From: Nematostella vectensis | Taxonomy: Eukaryota > Cnidaria > Anthozoa > Actiniaria > Edwardsiidae | DNA: 64,000 nucleotides | NCBI RefSeq assembly: GCF_932526225.1 | Contig: NC_064043.1 | Coordinates: 744,001-808,000, forward strand | Reading direction: 5' to 3' | Shown here: piece after piece, positions 1-12,830 of the stretch | Layout of the letters: each line of letters begins with the position of its first letter | Position numbering within the stretch: position 1 is the stretch's first letter | Program-made: the position numbers and the translations under genes | The notes under the pieces: model-generated | Seen by the model: only the letters and a program-made list of their open reading frames with translations | What the model was told of the DNA's origin: nothing | Databases searched by the model: none

Positions 1-929
1 ATAGATTGATATACCTTTTTTTCCGAGTATACTGTTTTATTTTTCCTAATGTTACTTTTTGGAATTTACATTCGGAAAAAAAAATTATCGATTGTAACCT
101 TTTGGAGGTTACACTCGTAAAACAAATTCCCGAATGTAACCCTGAAGCTCTTCCCGAATGTAACCTCCAGTCCGATGGTGACTTTGCTTGGGATAGTTTA
201 CGATACCAATAGTATTAAAAGTAATTTTCATTACAATTCCCTTCAGCAATGCCACGTTAGTCTTTCGTTGCGGGCACTTGACTACTAACGCAGCGACCCG
301 GGTTCGATTCCTGCTGATAGCCTGTTTTTTTTCTTTGTTTTTTTTTTTTTAAATATCGATACTTAATTATACTGTTCTTGGTGTGTCATGACATAAAAAG
401 AAGGTATAGGGACATTTTTATGTACTCTCGGCATCTTTGATGTGCTCATGCTTTGTTCAGGATCCTGTACATATTTTATGCACACAAGAACTAACTAGAT
501 TCCTTGGATAACTTGATTAAGTAGATTGTAACATAGAGCATAGCGCTCGATAGATTGATATACCTTTTTTTGCGAGTATACTGTTTTATTTTTCCTAATG
601 TTACTTTTTGGAATTTACATTCGGAAAAAAAATTATCGATTGTAACCTTTTGGAGGTTACACTCGTAAAACAAATTCCCGAATGTAACCCTGAAGCTTTT
701 CCCGAATGTAACCTCCAGTCCGATGGTGACTTTGCATGGGATAGTTTACGATACCAATAGTATTAAAAGTAATTATCATTACAATTCCCTTCAGCAATGC
801 CACGTTAGTCTTTCGTTGCTTGCACTTGACTACTAACGCAGCGACCCGGGTTCGATTCCCGCTGATAGCCTATTTTTGTTTCTTTATTTTTTTTTTAAAT
901 ATCGATATTTAATTATACTGTTCTTGGTG

Positions 930-939
930 TGTCATGACA
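930..939. repeat. 10-bp perfect palindrome TGTCATGACA
   Basis: A perfect 10-bp palindrome follows TTCTTGG and precedes TAAAAAGAAGG. It recurs in nearly every unit including all short classes; only scattered copies carry a change (for example GTGTTATGACA near 11940, GTGTAATGACA near 46861). Palindromes of this size are typical dimeric-protein sites, but no binder can be named. Confidence 0.85.
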
Positions 940-1003
940 TAAAAAGAAGGTATAGGGACATTTTTATGTACTCTCAGCATCTTTGATGTGCTCATGCTTT
1001 GTT

Positions 1004-1013
1004 CAGGATCCTG
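1004..1013. repeat. 10-bp perfect palindrome CAGGATCCTG
   Basis: A perfect palindrome with a BamHI site at its centre, directly followed by TACAT. Its centre lies 74 bp after that of TGTCATGACA. It is conserved in most units; changes include CAGGATCCTA in the monomers ending near 49654, 51289, 54560 and 58378, and its loss near 56198. It is absent from the two 170-bp miniature units. Confidence 0.85.
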
Positions 1014-2137
1014 TACATATTTTATGCACACAAGAACTAACTAGATTCCTTGGATAACTTGATTAAGTAGATTCTAACATAGAGCATAGCGCTCGATAGA
1101 TTGATATACCTTTTTTTCCGAGTATACTGTTTTATTTTTCCTAATGTTAATTTTTGGAATTTACATTCGGAAAAAAAATTATCGATTGTAATCTTTTGGA
1201 GGTTACACTCGTAAAACAAATTCCCGAATGTAACCCAGAAGCTTTTCCCGAATGTAACCTCCAGTCCGATGGTGACTTTGCTTGGGATAGTTTACGATAC
1301 CAATAGTATTAAAAGCAATTTTCATTACAATTCCCTTCAGCAATGCCACGTTAGTCTTTCGTTCCGGGCACTTGGCTACTAACGCAGCGACCCGGGTTCG
1401 ATTCCCGCTGATAGCCTATTTTTTTTTTCTTTATTTTTTTTTTTAAATATCGATACTTAATTATACTGTTCTTGGTGTGTCATGACATAAAAAGAAGGTA
1501 TAGGGACATTTTTATGTACTCTCAGCATCTTTGATGTGCTCATGCTTTGTTCAGGATCCTGTACATATTTTATGCACACAAGAACTAACTAGATTCCTTG
1601 GATAACTTGATTAAGTAGATTCTAACATAGAGCATAGCGCTCGATAGATTGATATACCTTTTTTCCGAGTATACTGTTTCATTTTTCCTAATGTTACTTT
1701 TTGGAATTTACATTCGGAAAAAAAATTATCGATTGTAACCTTTTGGAGGTTACACTCGTAAAACAAATTCCCGAATGTAACCCTGAAGCTTTTCCCGAAT
1801 GTAACCTCCAGGCCGATGGTGACTTCTTTGCTTGGGATAGTTTTCGATACCAATAGTATTTATAGTAATTTTCATTACAATTCCCTTCAGCAATGCCACG
1901 TTTGTCTTTCGTTGCGGGCACTTGACTACTAACGTAGCAACCCGGGTTCGATTCCCGCTTATAGCCTATTTTTTTTTTCTTTGTTTTTTTTTTTTTTAAA
2001 TATCGATACTTAATTATACTGTTCTTAGTGTGTCATGACATAAAAAGAAGGTATAGGGACATTTTTATGTACTCTCAGCATCTTTGATGTGCTCATGCTT
2101 TGTTCAGGATCCTGTACATATTTTATGCACAAAAGAA

Positions 2138-2368
2138 CTAACTAGATTGCTTGACTTGACTACTATTGCAGCGACCCGGGTTCGATTCCCGCTGATAGCC
2201 TAATTTTTTTTCTTTATGTTTTTTTTTAAATATCGATACTTAATTATACTGTTCTTGGTGTGTCATGACATAAAAAGAAGGTATAGGGACATTTTTTGTG
2301 TACTCTCAGCATCTTTGATGTGCTCATGCTTTGTTCAGGATCCTGTACATATTTTATGCACACAAAAA
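2138..2368 (+). repeat. Short monomer, 231 bp (GCTTG subtype)
   Basis: An internal deletion joins AGATTGCTTG to ACTTGACTACTATTGCAG inside the tRNA-like module. The left part, inverted-repeat cluster and 5' tRNA-like half are lost; box B, T tract and both palindromes remain. The junction leaves CTTGACTTGAC, a 5-bp direct repeat. Confidence 0.92.
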
Positions 2369-2614
2369 CTAACTAGATTCCTTGGATAACTTGATTAAGT
2401 AGATTCTAACATAGAGCATAGCGCTCGATAGATTGATATACCTTTTTTTTCCGAGTATACTGTTTTATTTTTCCTAATGTTACTTTTTGCAATTTACATT
2501 CGGAAAAAAAAATTATCGATTGTAACCTTTTGGAGGTTACACTCGTAAAACAAATTCCCGAATGTAACCCTGAAGCTTTTCCCGAATGTAACCTCCAGTC
2601 CGATGGTGACTTTG

Positions 2615-4494
2615 CATGGGATAGTTTACGATACCAATAGTATTAAAAGTAATTATCATTACAATTCCCTTCAGCAATGCCACGTTAGTCTTTCGTTGCT
2701 TGCACTTGACTACTAACGCAGCGACCCGGGTTCGATTCCCGCTGATAGCCTATTTTTGTTTCTTTATTTTTTTTTTAAATATCGATATTTAATTATACTG
2801 TTCTTGGTGTGTCATGACATAAAAAGAAGGTATAGGGACATTTTTATGTACTCTCAGCATCTTTGATGTGCTCATGCTTTGTTCAGGATCCTGTACATAT
2901 TTTATGCACACAAGAACTAACTAGATTCCTTGGATAACTTGATTAAGTAGATTCTAACATAGAGCATAGCGCTCGATAGATTGATATACCTTTTTTTCCG
3001 AGTATACTGTTTTATTTTTCCTAATGTTAATTTTTGGAATTTACATTCGGAAAAAAAATTATCGATTGTAATCTTTTGGAGGTTACACTCGTAAAACAAA
3101 TTCCCGAATGTAACCCAGAAGCTTTTCCCGAATGTAACCTCCAGTCCGATGGTGACTTTGCTTGGGATAGTTTACGATACCAATAGTATTAAAAGCAATT
3201 TTCATTACAATTCCCTTCAGCAATGCCACGTTAGTCTTTCGTTCCGGGCACTTGGCTACTAACGCAGCGACCCGGGTTCGATTCCCGCTGATAGCCTATT
3301 TTTTTTTTCTTTATTTTTTTTTTTAAATATCGATACTTAATTATACTGTTCTTGGTGTGTCATGACATAAAAAGAAGGTATAGGGACATTTTTATGTACT
3401 CTCAGCATCTTTGATGTGCTCATGCTTTGTTCAGGATCCTGTACATATTTTATGCACACAAGAACTAACTAGATTCCTTGGATAACTTGATTAAGTAGAT
3501 TCTAACATAGAGCATAGCGCTCGATAGATTGATATACCTTTTTTCCGAGTATACTGTTTCATTTTTCCTAATGTTACTTTTTGGAATTTACATTCGGAAA
3601 AAAAATTATCGATTGTAACCTTTTGGAGGTTACACTCGTAAAACAAATTCCCGAATGTAACCCTGAAGCTTTTCCCGAATGTAACCTCCAGGCCGATGGT
3701 GACTTCTTTGCTTGGGATAGTTTTCGATACCAATAGTATTTATAGTAATTTTCATTACAATTCCCTTCAGCAATGCCACGTTTGTCTTTCGTTGCGGGCA
3801 CTTGACTACTAACGTAGCAACCCGGGTTCGATTCCCGCTTATAGCCTATTTTTTTTTTCTTTGTTTTTTTTTTTTTTAAATATCGATACTTAATTATACT
3901 GTTCTTAGTGTGTCATGACATAAAAAGAAGGTATAGGGACATTTTTATGTACTCTCAGCATCTTTGATGTGCTCATGCTTTGTTCAGGATCCTGTACATA
4001 TTTTATGCACAAAAGAACTAACTAGATTGCTTGACTTGACTACTATTGCAGCGACCCGGGTTCGATTCCCGCTGATAGCCTAATTTTTTTTCTTTATGTT
4101 TTTTTTTAAATATCGATACTTAATTATACTGTTCTTGGTGTGTCATGACATAAAAAGAAGGTATAGGGACATTTTTTGTGTACTCTCAGCATCTTTGATG
4201 TGCTCATGCTTTGTTCAGGATCCTGTACATATTTTATGCACACAAAAACTAACTAGATTCCTTGGATAACTTGATTAAGTAGATTCTAACATAGAGCATA
4301 GCGCTCGATAGATTGATATACCTTTTTTTTCCGAGTATACTGTTTTATTTTTCCTAATGTTACTTTTTGCAATTTACATTCGGAAAAAAAAATTATCGAT
4401 TGTAACCTTTTGGAGGTTACACTCGTAAAACAAATTCCCGAATGTAACCCTGAAGCTTTTCCCGAATGTAACCTCCAGTCCGATGGTGACTTTG
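2615..4494 (+). repeat. 1,880-bp tandem duplication, second copy
   Basis: Second copy of the block at 632-2614 (the match itself begins near 2512 because the copies abut). It contains units 2917, 3465, short 4018 and 4249. The copy carries the rare markers CTTGGCTACT, GACTTCTTTGC and ATTTTTTGTGTAC of the first. Confidence 0.9.
4018..4248 (+). repeat. Short monomer, 231 bp (GCTTG subtype)
   Basis: Second copy of the unit at 2138 within the 1,880-bp duplication; I saw no difference between them. Confidence 0.92.
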
Positions 4495-7400
4495 CTTGGG
4501 ATAGTTTACGATACCAATAGTATTAAAAGTAATTTTCATTACAATTCCCTTCAGCAATGCCACGTTAGTCTTTCGTTGCGGGCACTTGACTACTAACGCA
4601 GCGACCCGGGTTCGATTCCTGCTGATAGCCTGTTTTTTTTCTTTGTTTTTTTTTTTTTTAAATATCGATACTTAATTATACTGTTCTTGGTGTGTCATGA
4701 CATAAAAAGAAGGTATAGGGACATTTTTATGTACTCTCGGCATCTTTGATGTGCTCATGCTTTGTTCAGGATCCTGTACATATTTTATGCACACAAGAAC
4801 TAACTAGATTCTTGGATAACTTGATTAAGTAGATTGTAACATAGAGCATAGCGCTCGATAGATTGATATACCTTTTTTTGCGAGTATACTGTTTTATTTT
4901 TCCTAATGTTACTTTTTGGAATTTACATTCGGAAAAAAAATTATCGATTGTAACCTTTTGGAGGTTACACTCGTAAAACAAATTCCCGAATGTAACCCTG
5001 AAGCTTTTCCCGAATGTAACCTCCAGTCCGATGGTGACTTTGCATGGGATAGTTTACGATACCAATAGTATTAAAAGTAATTATCATTACAATTCCCTTC
5101 AGCAATGCCACGTTAGTCTTTCGTTGCTTGCACTTGACTACTAACGCAGCGACCCGGGTTCGATTCCCGCTGATAGCCTATTTTTTTTTCTTTATTTTTT
5201 TCTTTTATATCGATATTTAATTATACTGTTCTTGGTGTGTCATGACATAAAAAGAAGGTATAGGGACATTTTTATGTACTCTCAGCATCTTTGATGTGCT
5301 CATGCTTTGTTCAGGATCCTGTACATATTTTATGCACACAAGAACTAACTAGATTCCTTGGATAACTTGATTAAGTAGATTCTAACATAGAGCATAGCGC
5401 TCGATAGATTGATATACCTTTTTTTCCGAGTATACTGTTTTATTTTTCCTAATGTTAATTTTTGGAATTTACATTCGGAAAAAAAATTATCGATTGTAAT
5501 CTTTTGGAGGTTACACTCGTAAAACAAATTCCCGAATGTAACCCAGAAGCTTTTCCCGAATGTAACCTCCAGTCCGATGGTGACTTTGCTTGGGATAGTT
5601 TACGATACCAATAGTATTAAAAGCAATTTTCATTACAATTCCCTTCAGCAATGCCACGTTAGTCTTTCGTTCCGGGCACTTGACTACTAACGCAGCGACC
5701 CGGGTTCGATTCCCGCTGATAGCCTATTTTTTTTTTCTTTATTTTTTTTTTTTAAATATCGATACTTAATTATACTGTTCTTGGTGTGTCATGACATAAA
5801 AAGAAGGTATATGGTCATTTTTATGTACTCTCAGCATCTTTGATGTGCTCATGCTTTGTTCAGGATCCTGTACATATTTTATGCACACAAGAACTAACTA
5901 GATTCCTTGGATAACTCGATTAAGTAGATTCTAACATAGAGCATAGCGCTCGATAGATTGATATACCTTTTTTTCCGAGTATACTGTTTTATTTTTTCTA
6001 ATGTTACTTTTTGCAATTTACATTCGGAAAAAAAATTATCGATTGTAACCTTTTGGAGGTTACACTCGTAAAACAAATTCCCGAATGTAACCCTGAAGCT
6101 TTTCCCGAATGTAACCTCCAGTCCGATGGTGACTTTGCTTGGGATAGTTTACGATATCAATAGTATTAAAAGTAATTTTCATTACAATTCCCTTCAGCAA
6201 TGCCACGTTAGTCTTTCGTTGCGGGCACTTGACTCCTAACGCAGCGACCCGGGTTCGATTCCCGCTGATAGCCTTTTTTTTTCTTTATTTGTTTTTTAAA
6301 AATATCGATACTTAATTATACTGTTCTTGGTGTGTCATGACATAAAAAGAAGGTATATGGTCATTTTTATGTACTCTCAGCATCTTTGATGTGCTCATGC
6401 TTTGTTCAGGATCCTGTACATATTTTATGCACACAAGAACTAACTAGATTCCTTGGATAACTTGATTAAGTAGATTCTAACATAGAGCATAGCGCTCGAT
6501 AGATTGATATACCTTTTTTTCCGAGTATACTGTTTTATTTTTTCTAATGTTACTTTTTGCAATTTACATTCGGAAAAAAAAAAATCGATTGTAACCTTTT
6601 GGAGGTTACACTCGTAAAACAAATTCCCGAATGTAACCCTGAAGCTTTTCCCGAATGTAATCTCCAGTCCGATGGTGACTTTGCTTGGGATAGTTTACGA
6701 TACCAATAGTATTAAAAGTAATTTTCATTACAATTCCCTTCAGCAATGCCACGTTAGTCTTTCGTTGCGGGCACTTGACTACTAACGCAGCCACCCGGGT
6801 TCGATTCCTGCTGATAGCCTATTTTTTTTCTTTGTTTTTTTTTTTTTTAAATATCGATACTTAATTATACTGTTCTTTGTGTGTCATGACATAAAAAGAA
6901 GGTATAGGGACATTTTTATGTACTCTCAGCATCTTTGATGTGCTCATGCTTTGTTCAGGATCCTGTACATATTTTATGCACACAAGAACTAACTAGATTC
7001 CTTGGATAACTTGATTAAGTAGATTGTAACATAGAGCATAGCGCTCGATAGATTGATATACCTTTTTTTCCGAGTATACTGTTTTATTTTTCCTAATGTT
7101 ACTTTTTGGAATTTACATTCGGAAAACAAATTATCGATTGTAACCTTTTGGAGGTTACACTCGTAAAACAAATTCCCGAATGTAACCCTGAAGCTTTTCC
7201 CGAATGTAACCTCCAGTCCGATGGTGACTTTGCATGGGATAGTTTACGATACCAATAGTATTAAAAGTAATTATCATTACAATTCCCTTCAGCAATGCCA
7301 CGTTAGTCTTTCGTTGCTTGCACTTGACTACTAACGCAGCGACCCGGGTTCGATTCCCGCTGATAGCCTATTTTTTTTTCTTTATTTTTTTTTTTAAATA

Positions 7401-7535
7401 TCGATACTTAATTATACTGTTCTTGGTGTGTCATGACATAAAAAGAAGGTATAGGGACATTTTTATGTACTCTCAGCATCTTTGATGTGCTCATGCTTTG
7501 TTCAGGATCCTGTACATATTTTATGCACACAAGAA

Positions 7536-7768
7536 CTAACTAGATTCCTTGACTTGACTACTAACGCAGCGACCCGGGTTCGATTCCCGCTGATAGCCTA
7601 ATTTTTTTTCTTTATTTTTTTTTTTTTTAAATATCGATACTTAATTATACTGTTCTTGGTGTGTCATGACATAAAAAGAAGGTATAGGGACATTTTTATG
7701 TACTCTCAGCATCTTTGATGTGCTCATGCTTTGTTCAGGATCCTGTACATATTTTATGCACACAAGAA
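7536..7768 (+). repeat. Short monomer, 233 bp (CCTTG subtype)
   Basis: The junction reads AGATTCCTTGACTTGAC followed by ACTAACGCAG. It keeps the common CCTTG and AACG bases, so it lacks the GCTTG and ATTG changes and may be closer to the first deleted form. Confidence 0.9.
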
Positions 7769-9952
7769 CTAACTCGATTCCTTGGATAACTTGATTAAGT
7801 AGATACTAACATAGAGCATAGCGCTCGATAGATTTATATACCTTTATTTCTGAGTATACTGTTTTATTTTTCCTAATGTTACTTTTTGGAATTTACATTC
7901 GGAAAAAAAAATATCGATTGTAACCTTTTGGAGGTTACACTCGCAAAACAAATTCCCGAATGTAACCCTGAAGCTTTTCCCGAATGTAACCTCCATTCCG
8001 ATGGTGACTTTTCTTGGGATAGTTTACGATACCAATAGTATTAAAAGTAATTTTCATTACAATTCCCTTCAGCAATGCCACGTTAGTCTTTCGTTGCAGG
8101 CACTTGACTACTAACGCAGCGACCCGGGTTCGATTCCCGCTGATAGACTATTTTTTGTCTTTATTTTTTTTTTAAATATCGATACTTAATTATACTGTTT
8201 TTGGTGTGTCATGACATAAAAAGAAGGTATAGGGACATTTTTTATGTACTCTCAGCATCTTTGATGTGCTCATGCTTTGTTCAGGATCCTGTACATATTC
8301 TATGCACAAAAAGAACTAATTAGATTCCTTGGATAACTTGATTAAGTAGATTCTAACATAGAGCATAGCGCTCGATAGATTGATATACCTTTTTTTCCGA
8401 GTATACTGTTTTATTTTTCCTAATGTTACTTTTTGGAATTTACATTCGGAAAAAAAAATTATCGATTGTAACCTTTTGGAGGTTACACACGTAAAACAAA
8501 TTCTCGAATGTAACCCTGAAGCTTTTCCCGAATGTAACCTCCAGTCCGATGGTGACTTTGCTTGGGATAGTTTACGATACCAATAGTATTAAAAGTAATT
8601 TTCATTACAATTCCCTTCAGCAATGCCACGTTAGTCTTTCCTTGCGGGCACTTGACTACTAACGCAGCTACCCGGGTTCGATTCCCGCTGATAGCCTTTT
8701 TTTTTTGTTGTTTTGTTTTTTTAAATATCGATACTTAATTATAGTGTTCTTGGTGTGTCATGACATAAAAAGAAGGTATAGGGACATTTTTATGTACTCT
8801 CAGCATCTTTGATGTGCTCATGCTTTGTTCAGGATCCTGTACATATTTTATGCACACAAGAACTAACTAGATTCCTTGGATAACTTGATTAAGTAGATTC
8901 TAACATAGAGCATAGCGCTCGATAGATTGATATACCTTTTTTTCCGAGTATACTGTTTTATTTTTCCTAATGTTACTTTTTGGAATTTACATTCGGAAAA
9001 AATTATCGATTGTAACCTTTTGGAGGTTACACTCGTAAAACAAATTCCCGAATGTAACCCTGAAGCTTTTCCCGAATGTAACCTCCAGTCCGATGGTGAC
9101 TTTGCTTGGGATAGTTTACGATACCAATAGTATTAAAAGTAATTTTCATTACAATTCCCTTCAGCAATGCCACGTTAGTCTTTCGTTGCGGGCACTTGAC
9201 TACTAACGCAGCCACCCGGGTTCGATTCCTGCTGATAGCCTATTTTTTTTTCTTTGTTTTTTTTTTAAATATCGATACTTAATTATACTGTTCTTGGTGT
9301 GTCATGACATTAAAAGAAGGTATAGGGACATTTTATGTACTCTCAGCATCTTTGATGTGCTCATGCTTTGTTCAGGATCCTGTACATATTTTATGCACAC
9401 AAGAACTAACTATATTCCTTGGATAACTTGATTAAGTAGACTCTAACATAGAGCATAGCGCTCGATAGATTGATATACCTTTTTGTCTGAGTATACTGTT
9501 TTATTTTTCATAATGTTACTTTTTGGAATTTACATTCGGAAAAAAAATTATCGATTGTAACCTTTTGTAGGTTACACTCGTAAAACAAATTCCCGAATGT
9601 AACCCTGAAGCTTTTCCCGAATGTAACCTCCAGTCCGATGGTGACTTTGCTTGGGATAGTTTACGATACCAATAGTATTAAAAGTAATTATCATTACAAT
9701 TCCCTTCACCAATGCCACGTTAGTCTTTCGTTGCGGGCACTTGACTACTAACGCAGCGACCCGGGTTCGATTCCCGCTGATAGCCTATTTTTTTTTTCTA
9801 TATTTTTTTTTTAAATATCGATACTTAATTAAACTGTTCTTGGTGTGTCATGACATAAAAAGAAGGTATAGGGACATTTTTATGTACTCTCAGCATCTTT
9901 GATGTGCTCATGCTTTGTTCAGGATCCTGTACATATTTTATGCACAAAAGAA

Positions 9953-10182
9953 CTAACTAGATTGCTTGACTTGACTACTATTGCAGCGACCCGGGTTCGA
10001 TTCCCGCTGATAGCCTAATTTTTTTTCTTTATGTTTTTTTTTAAATATCGATACTTAATTATACTGTTCTTGGTGTGTCATGACATAAAAAGAAGGTATA
10101 GGGACATTTTTATGTACTCTCAGCATCTTTGATGTGCTCATGCTTTGTTCAGGATCCTGTACATATTTTATGCACACAAAAA
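9953..10182 (+). repeat. Short monomer, 230 bp (GCTTG subtype)
   Basis: Has GCACAAAAGAAC before the start, the GCTTG junction and CTATTGCAG, with an intact box B. Confidence 0.9.
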
Positions 10183-11275
10183 CTAACTAGATTCCTTGGA
10201 TAACGTGATTAAGAAGATTCTAACATAGAGCATAGCGCTCGATAGATTGATATACCTATTTTTTCCGAGTATACTATTTTATTTTTCCTAATGTTACTTT
10301 TTGGAATTTACATTCGGAAAAAACATTATCGATTGTAACCTTATGGAGGTTACACTCGTAAAACAAATTCCCGAATGTAACCCTGAAGCTTTTCCCGAAT
10401 GTAACCTCCAGTCCGATGGTGACTTTGCTTGGGATAGTTTACGATACCAATAGTATTAAAACAAAATTTTCATTACAATTCCCTTCAGCAATGCCACGTT
10501 AGTCTTTCGTTGCGGGCACTTGACTACTAACGCAGCGACCCGGGTTCGATTCCCGCTGATAGCCTATTTTTTTTCTTTATTTTTTTTTAAATATCGATAC
10601 TTAATTATACTGTTCTTGGTGTGTCATGACATAAAAAAAAGGTATAGGGACATTTTTATGTACTCTCAGCATCTTTGATGTGCTCATGCTTTGTTCAGGA
10701 TCCTGTACATATTTTATGCACACAAGAACTAACTAGATTCCTTGGATAACTTGATTAAGTAGATTCTAACATAGAGCATAGCGCTCGATAGATTGATATA
10801 CCTTTTTTTCCGAGTATACTGTTTTATTTTTCCTAATGTTACTTTTTGGAATTTACATTCGAAAAAAAAATTATCGATTGTAACCTTTTGGAGGTTACAC
10901 TCGTAAAACAAATTCCCGAATGTAACCCTGAAGCTTTTCCCGAATGTAACCTCCAGTCCGATGGTGACTTTGCTTGGGATAGTTTACGATACCAATAGTA
11001 TTTATAGTAATTTTCATTACAATTCCCTTCAGCAATGCCACGTTAGTCTTTCGTTGCGGGCACTTGACTACTAACGCAGCGACCCGGGTTCGATTCCCGC
11101 TGATAGCCTATTTTTTTTTTCTATATTTTTTTTTTAAATATCGATACTTAATTAAACTGTTCTTGGTGTGTCATGACATAAAAAGAAGGTATAGGGACAT
11201 TTTTATGTACTCTCAGCATCTTTGATGTGCTCATGCTTTGTTCAGGATCCTGTACATATTTTATGCACAAAAGAA

Positions 11276-11505
11276 CTAACTAGATTGCTTGACTTGACTA
11301 CTATTGCAGCGACCCGGGTTCGATTCCCGCTGCTAGCCTAATTTTTTTTCTTTATGTTTTTTTTTAAATATCGATACCTCATTATACTGTTCTTGGTGTG
11401 TCATGACATAAAAAGAAGGTATAGGGACATTTTTATGTACTCTCAGCATCTTTGATGTGCTCATGCTTTGTTCAGGATCCTGTACATATTTTATGCACAC
11501 AAAAA
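11276..11505 (+). repeat. Short monomer, 230 bp (GCTTG subtype)
   Basis: Distinguished by GCTGCTAGCC after the T arm and GATACCTCATTATAC in place of GATACTTAATTATAC. Confidence 0.9.
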
Positions 11506-12596
11506 CTAACTAGATTCCTTGGATAACTTGATTAAGAAGATTCTAACATAGAGCATAGCGCTCGATAGATTGATATACCTATTTTTTCCGAGTATACTGT
11601 TTTATTTTTCCTAATGTTACTTTTTGGAATTTACATTGGGAAAAAACATTATCGATTGTAACCTTATGGAGGTTACACTCGTAAAACAAATTCCCGAATG
11701 TAACCCTGAAGCTTTTCCCGAATGTAACCTCCAGTCCGATGGTGACTTTGCTTGGGATAGTTCACGATACCAATAGTATTAAAAGTAATTTTCATTACAA
11801 TTCCATTCAGCAATGCCACGTTAGTCTTTCGTTGCGGGCACTTGACTACTAACGCAGCGACCCGGGTTCGATTCCCGCTGATAGCCTATTTTTTTTTTTT
11901 TTTTTTTTAAATATCGATACTTAATTATACTGTTCTTGGTGTGTTATGACATAAAAAGAAGGTATAGGGACATTTTTATGTACTCTCAGCATCTTTGATG
12001 TGCTCATGCTTTGTTCAGGATCCTGTACATATTTTATGCACACAAGAACTAACTAGATTCCTTGGATAACTTGATTAAGTAGATTGTAACATAGAGCATA
12101 GCGCTCGATAGATTGATATACCTTTTTTTCCGAGTATACTGTTTTATTTTTCCTAATGTTACTTTTTGGAATTTACATTCTGAAAAAAAATTATCGATTG
12201 TAACCTTTTGGAGGTTACACTCGTAAAACAAATTCCCGAATGTAACCCTGAAGCTTTTCCCGAATGTAACCTCCAGTCCGATGGTGACTTTGATTGGGAT
12301 AGTTTACGATACCAATAGTATTAAAAGTAATTATCATTACAATTCCCTTCAGCAATGCCACGTTAGTCTTTCGTTGCGGGCACTTGACTACTAACGCAGC
12401 GACCCGGGTTCGATTCCCGCTGATAGCCTATTTTTTTTTTCTTTATTTTTTTTTTTAAATATCGATACTTAATTATACTGTTCTTGGTGTGTCATGACAT
12501 AAAAGGAAGGTATAGGGACATTTTTATGTACTCTCAGCATCTTTGATGTGCTCATGCTTTGTTCAGGATCCTGTACATATTTTATGCACACAAGAA

Positions 12597-12830
12597 CTAA
12601 CTAGATTCCTTGACTTGACTACTAACGCAGCGACCCGGGTTCGATTCCCGCTGATAGCCTAATTTTTTTTCTTTATTTTTTTTTTTTTTTAAATATCGAT
12701 ACTTAATTATACTGTTCTTGGTGTGTCATGACATAAAAAGAAGGTATAGGGACATTTTTATGTACTCTCAGCATCTTTGATGTGCTCATGCTTTGTTCAG
12801 GATCCTGTACATATTTTATGCACACAAGAA
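12597..12830 (+). repeat. Short monomer, 234 bp (CCTTG subtype)
   Basis: Partner of the unit at 7536 in the ~5,060-bp HOR; same junction, longer T run. Confidence 0.9.

Larger units (their letters stand above)
632..2614 (+). repeat. 1,880-bp tandem duplication, first copy
   Basis: Positions about 632-2614 match about 2512-4494 at an offset of exactly 1,880 bp. I found no difference in the lines compared, including homopolymer lengths, which differ freely elsewhere. The left limit is the A run near 632 (8 against 9 A), and the right limit is an A/T difference in TTTGCATGGG/TTTGCTTGGG at 2615. This means either a very recent duplication or an assembly duplication. Confidence 0.9.
1..5893 (+). 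repeat. Array region 1 with 1,880-bp HOR
   Basis: The window opens inside a monomer. Units then start at 491, 1037, 1585, 2138 (short), 2369, 2917, 3465, 4018 (short), 4249, 4800 and 5345. The run of three full units plus one short unit (1,880 bp) is present twice. The monomer with the TTAATTTTTGG and GTAATCTTTTGG changes therefore occurs at 1037, 2917 and again at 5345. Shared variants (GATTCCTGCTG, CTCTCGGCATC, TTTGCGAGTATAC) link roughly 180-1220 with 4488-5528 at an offset of 4,308 bp. Confidence 0.9.
5894..12048 (+). repeat. Array region 2, ~5,060-bp HOR copy 1
   Basis: Unit starts are 5894, 6440, 6989, 7536 (short), 7769, 8316, 8863, 9406, 9953 (short), 10183, 10729, 11276 (short) and 11506. 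The first two are a tandem pair sharing TTTTTCTAATG and GGTATATGGTC. From 6989 the order of variant monomers repeats at 12049. Markers include AACTCGATTCC, CTCCATTCCG, TTGCAGGCAC and GATAGACTATT in the unit at 7769, and TTTTGTCTGAG with TTTTGTAGGTTAC at 9406. Confidence 0.88.

Noticed and set aside
491-673. Recurrent ~60-codon minus-strand frames (ECNLQKVT-type) in most monomers, and 68-codon plus-strand frames such as 61366-61572
   Set aside because: They start at TTG or GTG, not ATG. They recur only because the satellite recurs, are shifted by A-run length changes, and exist on both strands because the motif is present in both orientations. No domain, no codon bias, no promoter context.
930-1013. 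Palindromes as bacterial operators or rho-independent terminators
   Set aside because: TGTCATGACA is followed by TAAAAAGAAGG, not a T run, and has no loop. The setting is a eukaryotic satellite.
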